Assembly: GCA_002320775.1 (NCBI GenBank)
Contig: DCKY01000139.1
Coordinates: forward strand, 1 to 5,007
Reading direction: 5' to 3'
Origin: Planctomycetes bacterium UBA1662
GTDB lineage: Bacteria > Planctomycetota > UBA8108
Length of the DNA: 5,007 nt
Shown here: piece by piece, positions 1 to 5,007 of the stretch
How the letters are laid out: each line of letters starts with the position of its first letter
How positions within the stretch are numbered: position 1 is the first letter of the stretch
Translations under genes and position numbers: made by a program
Notes under the pieces: generated by a model
Databases searched by the model: none
Seen by the model: the letters and a program-made list of their open reading frames with translations, nothing else
Told to the model about the DNA's origin: nothing

Positions 1-3000
1 ATATACAAACTCATTCATGCAGAGTACCAGGTGGCAGAAATCCCGAAACGCCAGCTCCTCCGCCTTCGCATCGTTGCCGCGTGATTCCTTCTGCCGCTGA
101 ATAAAGGCCGCCATCTCCGTACGCTCTCCGGAAGCCGCCGGCCTGGAGAAAGCCAGCCGGAAGGCGCGGTCAATCGATTCATCGAGTGAGACCTTGTCCC
201 CGGCTCGCACCTGGGCGGCGAACTTCGTGGCAGCATCTCGAATGATCGGGGAGTTCAGCAGGGCGAGCGCCTGCGGAGCGACTGTGCTCTCTTCCCTCGT
301 AGCGATCCCCTGCATCGTATCCGGCGCGTCAAAAAGCTGCAGTATGGGAATCAGCCTGCTGCGCTTAACGGTCAGGTAGACGCTTCGCCTCGTATTCTTC
401 TGGTCGAGGCTGCCCTTGCCGTACATGACCGGGTTCAAGGTACCGCTCACGCTCAGAAGCGTATCACGAATAATCTCCGCCTCGAGCCGGCGCGCCCCCC
501 TGCGCCACAGAAGCAGGTTCTCAGGGTCCTTCTTCCTGGCACCGTCGGAGCTGCCATTGCCCTGCATGTAAACGGCACTCGACATGATGAGCTTGTGGAC
601 CGGCTTGAGCCGCCAGCCGCCGCGGATCAGCTCCGCCGCCAGCCAGTCAAGCAGCTGCGGGTGGGAAGGACGCTCGCCACGGGTTCCGAAATCACTTGGC
701 GTGGCGACAATTCCCCGGCCGAAGTGATGTTGCCAGAGACGGTTGACCATAACGCGCGCCAGCAGGTGCCCCGCGCCCTTCTCGGAATCGGTCAGCCAGT
801 CGATGAGACCGAGACGGCCGACGCGCTGCTTCTCAGGCGCCTTGGGATCAGCCAGCCAATGGCGCTCCTGGTTCTCCGTCTGCATCAGGACCTGCAGGTA
901 GCCGGGCACGGCCAGCTCTTCTTTATTGTCCACGTTTCCCCGCCGCAGGTGATACGCCTTGAAGGTATCCTCGCCAAACTGGTAGCTCGTCCCGCGCACG
1001 CGGGCGGCGAACACTGAGACCTTTTCGGCCTTCGGCTGCTTCTTCTCCTGCAACGCCACCTGTTTCTGGAGGGCCAGCCACTGGCGGTCATATCCCTTGA
1101 ACCACTCGACCAGCTTCTTTTTCTGACCAGCATTCCATTTTTCACGCGGTGTATCGGCAATCCCCTGGAGCTCAATCGAGGTCTCCATGGTTGTCGCCTG
1201 GAAATAGAAACCTGATTTGCCACCGGCGTTGGAGATCTTCACAAGAATCTCGTTGCGACCGGCCGCGAGCTGAATATTGGCCTTCTCCTGCCCCGCCGCG
1301 GCGGTATTGCGACCGACTTTCTTGGCCAATACCTCGCGGCCGTTGACCCAGACCTTGATGCCATCGTCACTGCCGAGATTGAGAGCTACCGGCTGAGCGG
1401 TCTCGGATTCAATCACCCGGTAAAGATAGTTGGCGCAATTATTGCCTGTGAGCTTGTCGTTGTGAGCGACGCTGTCTTTCCAACCAGGCTGCTCAGTCCA
1501 CTTGAGCTTGCCATCTCCATACACCCCGGCGAGATCGACTCCATTCTCCGGAGCAAACACTGTGGCGAAGGCCTGGTCATGGTTCGCCGCCTGGAAAGGA
1601 CCGACGTGGTGCCAGCTGCCGGCGCCCTCGATGTCCTTGCCGATGCCGGGCATCACCCTGAAATAGAAACCGGAGGTCCCGCTGCCATTGACGATTTTAA
1701 CGAGCAGGTCATTTTTACCCTTCTTGAGCTTAGCAGGAACCAGCTCCTGGTCGGCGGCGGCTCCCCGCGAGGCCTGGTTGGCACGAAGCTCAGCGCCATT
1801 GAGCCAGACCTTGATACCATCATCGCTGCCAAAGGAGAGAACGACCTGCTTCTCTTCCGCGGCCTCGATCGTGCGGTAAATGTAATTGGCGGCATTGTCT
1901 GGACCAAAATGGTTATGAATCACTCCGTCAGACCAGCCCGCCTGCTGAACCCATTTGATCTTCCCATCAAGATAGGTCGCAGCCAGGTCGATTCCCTTTT
2001 CAGGAGGAAAAACTGTATCGAAGGCTTTCTTGAAGTCCGGAGCGGAAAAACCTCCCGCATGATGCCAGGCGGTGAGCTTCAGAGGCGGCCCGGTATCCGG
2101 GTCGGCAGCGGCCCGGGACTTTCTTGCCGCGATCCATTGATCGAGCTTCCCCGGCAGCTTGTCGTTTTCGTAGGCTGTGCGAGCTGCGACCAGGGGAGCG
2201 TGGACAGCGTCGTATTCGCTCTTGGCCTTATTGTACTTTCCGGGGTTCGAGTTGACCGCGGTATTGGCAAAACCCACATCCGCGAAATTCGAAATGAACC
2301 GGTAGTAATCGTGCTGAGGCAGCGGGTCGAATTTATGCGAGTGGCAGCGGGCGCAACCTACCGTCAGACCGAGCAGCGAGGTACCGATCGTGCTGACAAT
2401 GTCATCAAGCTGCTCATAGCGGCTTCGCTCGCGCTCCTTCTGGGTCTGCTGGGTGGTATAGGGACCGGCCACCAGGAAGCCTGTCGCCGCCAGGTTCCTG
2501 ACCGCGGAATCCGCCTGGTCATCGGTCTTTGAGTTGGTATCGGCCAGCAGGTCGCCGGCGATCTGCAGGCGAACGAACTCGTCATACGGCATGTCGGAAT
2601 TCAGGGCCTTGATCACGAAATCCCTGAAATGCCACGCGTTGGGACGGTCGCCATCAAAGGCGTAGCCATTGCTCTCAGCAAAGCGAACGATATCCAGCCA
2701 ATGACGCGCCCAGCGCTCACCGTAATGGTCGCTGGCAAGCAGCCTGTCCAGCAGAGCGCTATAGGCTCCATCGGGGTCGGAGGCAGCCGCCTTGACGAAC
2801 GCCTCCACCGCCGCGGGCTCCGGCGGCAGGCCGAGGAGGTCAAAGGTCGCACGGCGAATAAGTGTTCGGGGGTCCGCTGAAGGATTTGGAGTGATGCCCA
2901 CGGCCTCCTGCCTGGCACGGACAAAGCGATCGACCGGGGTCTTCCCCCAGGCGGCATCCTTCACCTCCGGCGGCTCTCCCCCCGAGAGCGCTTGAAACGC

Positions 3001-3444
3001 CCAATGCTTTTTTCCACTCTTGATGTCGGTTCCGGCTGCAGCCTCGACAGCCTTCCCCTCGCGGGGATCAGGAGCTCCCATCTGGACCCACTTGACGAAG
3101 TGAGCGACCAGTTCATCATTGAGCTTGTTCTTGGGCGGCATCTTGAGATCCTTGTGCTGGAGCGCGCTGATGAGCAGGCTCTCAGCAGGCTTACCCGCCA
3201 CCAGGGCCGGGCCACTCTCGCCGCCTTTGAGGACTCCCTGGCGGGTATCGAGATAGAGGTCCGCCTTGAGCTTCTTCTTGGCCGCGGCCCCGGCGCTGTG
3301 GCATTTGTAGCAATGCTTCACCAGCATGGGGCGAATCTTCGCCTCGAAGAAGTCAACGCCGGCGCGGTCGAGCTCCTGGGCTGGAAGCGCTCCTGCAACC
3401 AGGAGAAAAGACAGAAGATACGGTCTCGTCATGGTGTTGATCAT
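1..3444 (-). CDS. Secreted PSCyt1-DUF1549-DUF1553 (PSD1) cytochrome protein with two internal beta-sandwich modules; C-terminus cut by window edge
   Basis: The frame is open for 1148 codons, without a stop or frameshift, to the left edge. A signal peptide (about residues 1-22, cleavage near LPA/QE) precedes a PSCyt1 c-type cytochrome domain (about 30-125) with haem motif CYKCH at 45-49 and Met102 in a KMPPK context as likely axial ligand. DUF1549/PSCyt2 covers about 171-385, with LIRRATFDLLGLPP at 195-208 and a second CxxCH (CARCH, 364-368). Two similar modules at 460-599 and 611-752 are inserted before DUF1553/PSD1 (about 775-1148), which shows RVMVNRLWQHHFGRG near 897-911 and QALALLNS near 1058-1065. 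The final residues, LVLCMNEFVY, match the usual end of the family, so the stop should lie just outside the window. I chose ATG 3444 because GAAGGG sits 4 nt upstream; ATG 3432 is an in-frame alternative. It is probably periplasmic and haem-binding. The family's reaction is not established, so a link to polysaccharide processing is inference. Confidence 0.95.
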   Translation of the reverse strand, partial: MINTMTRPYLLSFLLVAGALPAQELDRAGVDFFEAKIRPMLVKHCYKCHSAGAAAKKKLKADLYLDTRQGVLKGGESGPALVAGKPAESLLISALQHKDLKMPPKNKLNDELVAHFVKWVQMGAPDPREGKAVEAAAGTDIKSGKKHWAFQALSGGEPPEVKDAAWGKTPVDRFVRARQEAVGITPNPSADPRTLIRRATFDLLGLPPEPAAVEAFVKAAASDPDGAYSALLDRLLASDHYGERWARHWLDIVRFAESNGYAFDGDRPNAWHFRDFVIKALNSDMPYDEFVRLQIAGDLLADTNSKTDDQADSAVRNLAATGFLVAGPYTTQQTQKERERSRYEQLDDIVSTIGTSLLGLTVGCARCHSHKFDPLPQHDYYRFISNFADVGFANTAVNSNPGKYNKAKSEYDAVHAPLVAARTAYENDKLPGKLDQWIAARKSRAAADPDTGPPLKLTAWHHAGGFSAPDFKKAFDTVFPPEKGIDLAATYLDGKIKWVQQAGWSDGVIHNHFGPDNAANYIYRTIEAAEEKQVVLSFGSDDGIKVWLNGAELRANQASRGAAADQELVPAKLKKGKNDLLVKIVNGSGTSGFYFRVMPGIGKDIEGAGSWHHVGPFQAANHDQAFATVFAPENGVDLAGVYGDGKLKWTEQPGWKDSVAHNDKLTGNNCANYLYRVIESETAQPVALNLGSDDGIKVWVNGREVLAKKVGRNTAAAGQEKANIQLAAGRNEILVKISNAGGKSGFYFQATTMETSIELQGIADTPREKWNAGQKKKLVEWFKGYDRQWLALQKQVALQEKKQPKAEKVSVFAARVRGTSYQFGEDTFKAYHLRRGNVDNKEELAVPGYLQVLMQTENQERHWLADPKAPEKQRVGRLGLIDWLTDSEKGAGHLLARVMVNRLWQHHFGRGIVATPSDFGTRGERPSHPQLLDWLAAELIRGGWRLKPVHKLIMSSAVYMQGNGSSDGARKKDPENLLLWRRGARRLEAEIIRDTLLSVSGTLNPVMYGKGSLDQKNTRRSVYLTVKRSRLIPILQLFDAPDTMQGIATREESTVAPQALALLNSPIIRDAATKFAAQVRAGDKVSLDESIDRAFRLAFSRPAASGERTEMAAFIQRQKESRGNDAKAEELAFRDFCHLVLCMNEFVY
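1189..1614 (-). repeat. Internal protein module B (residues 611-752) of the PSD1 protein
   Basis: This is the second copy of the module, starting exactly 453 bp (151 codons) after copy A. It keeps the WHHxGxF opening, the GSDDGIKVWVNG signature, an LVKI strand and the SGFYF closing motif. By eye about half the aligned residues are identical, with one-residue gaps. Even the conserved core differs at synonymous positions, so this is an old duplication and not a recent or assembly-generated repeat. Copy A is joined to copy B by a short Gly/Ala-rich linker. Confidence 0.85.
1648..2067 (-). repeat. Internal protein module A (residues 460-599) of the PSD1 protein
   Basis: This is the first of two homologous modules lying between DUF1549 and DUF1553. 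It opens with WHHAGGF, has W-D-G and NYIYR motifs in the middle, a GSDDGIKVWLNG signature at about residues 539-550, and closes with SGFYF. The alternating hydrophobic pattern and the SDDG-x-x-VW-x-NG turn suggest a beta-sandwich like those fused to many secreted proteins of Planctomycetota and Verrucomicrobiota, where sugar or ligand binding is suspected. The fold and the binding role are inferred from pattern only. Confidence 0.85.
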
Positions 3445-3448
3445 GTTT

Positions 3449-3454
3449 CCCTTC
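3449..3454 (-). promoter_or_regulatory. Shine-Dalgarno-like site of the PSD1 gene
   Basis: On the minus strand GAAGGG lies 4 nt before ATG 3444 and 16 nt before the in-frame ATG 3432. It therefore favours 3444 as the start, although the spacing is on the short side. Confidence 0.5.
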
Positions 3455-3501
3455 GGATCTCCAGGAGGAACGATCGCATTTCACATTTCCAGGCGCTTTT
3501 A

Positions 3502-3530
3502 ATTATAGCAAGTTCACGCCGCCATGTGCG
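3502..3530 (-). promoter_or_regulatory. Putative extended -10 sigma70-type promoter for the PSD1 gene
   Basis: The minus strand shows TGCTATAAT, a perfect -10 hexamer (3507 down to 3502) with the TG extension at 3510-3509. Seventeen bases upstream the -35 position reads CGCACA, which matches TTGACA only in its last three bases; extended -10 promoters are known to tolerate a poor -35. Transcription would begin near 3495, giving a leader of about 50 nt that includes the ribosome-binding site. This would let the PSD1 gene be expressed independently of the upstream TIM-barrel gene. Confidence 0.55.
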
Positions 3531-3577
3531 GATCCCGGGGGAAACATTTGCAGGCGCAGGCGAGCCTGGGGATTCCC

Positions 3578-4486
3578 TCAGATACAGCCGTCGAGATACC
3601 TGCGAGCCCTGTTGATCTCGGCGGTGCAGGAGGCGGCATCCGCCAGGATGGGAACACCCCGTGGAACGGGATGCATGAAGATACTTGTCAGCCCCCTGTA
3701 CTCGACCTTCTTCAGCGCCTTCACAATAGGGGCAAAGTCCAGCTGACCCCGTCCGGGCAGCTGCAGGAGCTCCTGCTCCTTGGGCAGCTTCTTCATGCAG
3801 CCCATGCCGTGCTGCCAGGCGTAGAACATGGCGATCCTGTTGCCAAGGGCTTCGACCAGCCCGGCAAGACCCTTGCTGTCGAGACCGCCGCCCTCGAGAT
3901 GGTAGGGCGCCAGCGCGACACCCAGGTGTTTCGAGGAAGCCAGCTCTACCAGCCATTTCAGCGAATCCGGCGTGTTGATGAGATTGCTGCCGTGGTTCTC
4001 GATCGCGATGGTGACCCCGGCTTTTTCCGCCGCGGCGAGATGGGGCTTCAGCTGCTCGACAAATTTCTTCACCTCGGCCTTCAGCTCCGCCCCCTTAAGG
4101 CCCCTGCGCCCCTTGCCGCCGCAGACCAGGACACCCGCCCCGAGCTTCGCGGCGACCTTCATCTCATCCTTCAGGCCGAAGGGCCCGAGATCGTAGCGAG
4201 TGATGCACCCGAGCTTCACCTTGTGCCTCTGAAGCAATTCGGAGAATTTTTCATGCCCCATCTTCTCAAGCTGTTCACGCTGGTTGCCGTGGACACGCGG
4301 CCAGATATCCAGCTGCTCCGCCCCGGTCTTCGACACCTCCGGAACGATGGTGCCCAGCGGCAGGGTGCCGTACATGCAGGAAGAAAGAATGTAGTTGAGC
4401 CGAAACCGCCCCTCGGCTCTTACCAATGGGGTCATGGCCACAGCGGCAGTTGTTGACAGAAATTGACGGCGGTCGATGGGTTTCAT
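3578..4486 (-). CDS. Tat-exported sugar phosphate isomerase/epimerase-like (xylose isomerase-like) TIM-barrel protein
   Basis: This complete 302-aa protein ends in TGA at 3578-3580. The N-terminus has a twin-arginine motif, DRRQFLS (residues 5-11), followed by a short hydrophobic stretch and a likely cleavage site near LVRA/E at 24-25, so export by the Tat pathway is predicted. The remainder reads as an AP-endonuclease-2/xylose-isomerase-like TIM barrel: QLDIWPRVHG at 58-67, an ITRYDLGPFG stretch near 95-104, GAGVLVCGG at 116-124, the strand TIAIENHG at 159-166 with Glu163 as a probable metal ligand, APYHL at 193-197, and GRGQLDFAPIVKALKKVEY near 245-263. The last barrel strand reads SIFMHPVPRG where classical members end in Glu, so the metal site may differ. 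The length is normal for the family plus a signal. No good ribosome-binding site precedes the ATG. The substrate cannot be named; a sugar or sugar derivative is the family-level expectation. Confidence 0.9.
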   Translation of the reverse strand: MKPIDRRQFLSTTAAVAMTPLVRAEGRFRLNYILSSCMYGTLPLGTIVPEVSKTGAEQLDIWPRVHGNQREQLEKMGHEKFSELLQRHKVKLGCITRYDLGPFGLKDEMKVAAKLGAGVLVCGGKGRRGLKGAELKAEVKKFVEQLKPHLAAAEKAGVTIAIENHGSNLINTPDSLKWLVELASSKHLGVALAPYHLEGGGLDSKGLAGLVEALGNRIAMFYAWQHGMGCMKKLPKEQELLQLPGRGQLDFAPIVKALKKVEYRGLTSIFMHPVPRGVPILADAASCTAEINRARRYLDGCI

Positions 4487-4494
4487 TGCTGTTG

Positions 4495-4523
4495 AGTATT
4501 TCCCACCATGGCTGGCTCGTCAA
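4495..4523 (-). promoter_or_regulatory. Putative sigma70-type promoter for the TIM-barrel gene, possibly giving a leaderless mRNA
   Basis: The minus strand reads TTGACG (4523 down to 4518, 5 of 6 to the -35 consensus), a 17-bp spacer, then AATACT (4500 down to 4495, 4 of 6 to the -10 consensus). Standard spacing puts the transcription start at about 4488, only two bases before ATG 4486. That fits the absence of a Shine-Dalgarno sequence and suggests leaderless translation. It is a sequence match only. Confidence 0.45.
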
Positions 4524-4648
4524 TAACCAGTCCGCTGGCATCCCATTCGATTGAAAATAGCGGGCGATCGAGGACGCGTCTCCGTATGATGAGCGGCGAA
4601 TGGAACACGCGTATGGAACCCACCATGAACCTGACCGGGAAGAACAAA

Positions 4649-5007
4649 ATGATCAACAAGCCCCTCCTGCTCTCCACCATCCTTCTGAGTCTCATTGCAG
4701 GCCCCCTGCCTGCCGATGAAACCTACGAAGTACGCACCTTCAAAAAGATCGTCCTGACCAAGACCTTCTACGCTGAAGGCTCGGGCTACGGTGACTTCAA
4801 CAAGGACGGAAAAATGGACGCCGTCTACGGACCCCATTGGTACGAGGGACCGGATTTCAAGAACAAGCACGCTCTCTACCCCGTCAAGGCGTTCGAGCCC
4901 AAGGGCTACTCCAACAACTTCATCACCATGGTCAACGACGTCAACTCCGATGGCTATGACGACATCCTGGTCAATGAATGGCCCGGCAAGGCGGTGCACT
5001 GGTTTGA
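4649..5007 (+). CDS. Secreted FG-GAP/VCBS repeat protein, 5' part (runs off the right edge)
   Basis: The frame is open to the window end, giving about 119 residues from this start. A compact signal peptide (residues 1-22, MINKPLLLST then a Leu/Ile-rich core, likely cleavage at LPA/DE) is followed by two FG-GAP-type calcium loops of the form DxNxDGxxD: DFNKDGKMD at about 50-58 and DVNSDGYDD at about 97-105. Each is followed by a hydrophobic strand, AVYGPHWYEGP and ILVNEWPG. Such loops build integrin-like beta-propeller blades in secreted proteins, and versions with WYEGPDF and GYSNNF motifs recur in planctomycete-type genomes. I chose ATG 4649 for its signal peptide and the GGGAAG 6 nt upstream. 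In-frame ATGs at 4625, 4613, 4589 and 4586 are alternatives, and 4625 is nearly as plausible. The gene is divergent from the TIM-barrel gene. Its role is unknown; a surface adhesion or ligand-binding scaffold is inferred. Confidence 0.87.
   Translation, partial: MINKPLLLSTILLSLIAGPLPADETYEVRTFKKIVLTKTFYAEGSGYGDFNKDGKMDAVYGPHWYEGPDFKNKHALYPVKAFEPKGYSNNFITMVNDVNSDGYDDILVNEWPGKAVHWF

Noticed and set aside
595..1017. Plus-strand open frame of 140 codons
   Set aside because: It is antisense to the DUF1553 part of the PSD1 gene, whose motifs continue unbroken here.
1189..2067. Tandem repeat as an assembly artefact or recent duplication
   Set aside because: The two copies differ at about half of the amino acids and at many synonymous sites, so they are two real, long-diverged modules.
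1462..2532. Plus-strand open frame of 356 codons
   Set aside because: It lies antisense to the continuous PSD1 frame, which has clear family motifs over the same stretch. It has no recognisable domain, and its length is explained by the high GC content.
3541..3577. Possible hairpin (CAGGC/GCCTG) after the TIM-barrel stop codon as a terminator
   Set aside because: The stem is only about 5 bp with a 2-base loop and no T-run follows, so it does not qualify as an intrinsic terminator.
3524..4456. Plus-strand open frame of 310 codons
   Set aside because: It is antisense to the complete TIM-barrel gene, shows no coherent domain, and starts within the promoter gap. It is a shadow frame.
4585..4590. 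TATGAT on the plus strand as a -10 box for the FG-GAP gene
   Set aside because: It matches 5 of 6 bases of the consensus, but there is no acceptable -35 at 16-18 bp and no TG extension. TTGAAA at 4551-4556 is about 28 bp away, too far.
4520..4999. Minus-strand open frame of 159 codons, rich in Val, Asp and Gly
   Set aside because: It is the mirror image of the FG-GAP gene. The plus strand gives a signal peptide and two calcium loops, so the plus strand is the coding one.

Overview
The window looks like part of a PVC-superphylum genome (Planctomycetota or Verrucomicrobiota). The main reason is a large protein with the PSCyt1 / PSCyt2 (DUF1549) / PSD1 (DUF1553) architecture, a family expanded in those phyla. 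The companion genes fit the same setting: a twin-arginine-exported xylose-isomerase-like TIM-barrel protein and a secreted FG-GAP/VCBS repeat protein. The DNA is GC-rich. I cannot tell the two phyla apart from this sequence alone.

Layout, left to right. Positions 1-3444 (minus strand) hold one continuous reading frame of 1148 codons. It starts at 3444 and runs off the left edge with no stop, but its last residues look like the usual C-terminal end of PSD1 proteins, so probably only a few residues are missing. It reads as signal peptide, c-type cytochrome domain, DUF1549, two tandem beta-sandwich-like modules (151-residue period), then DUF1553. A 133-bp gap (3445-3577) follows, carrying a consensus extended -10 promoter for this gene. 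Positions 3578-4486 (minus strand) encode a complete 302-aa TIM-barrel protein with a Tat-type signal. The region between the two divergent starts (4487-4648) carries a good promoter candidate for the TIM-barrel gene, placed so close to the ATG that the mRNA may be leaderless. From about 4649 to the right edge (plus strand) runs the 5' part of a secreted FG-GAP/VCBS protein with two calcium-loop motifs.

All three proteins carry export signals, so the locus probably acts in the periplasm or at the cell surface. PSCyt/PSD1 proteins have no established biochemical function that I can cite. A role in handling polymeric carbohydrate, with haem-linked redox chemistry and sugar-binding-like modules, is inference. 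The two minus-strand genes are co-directional, but the second has its own promoter, so they may be only partly co-transcribed. No RNA genes, CRISPR arrays, insertion sequences or convincing terminators were seen.
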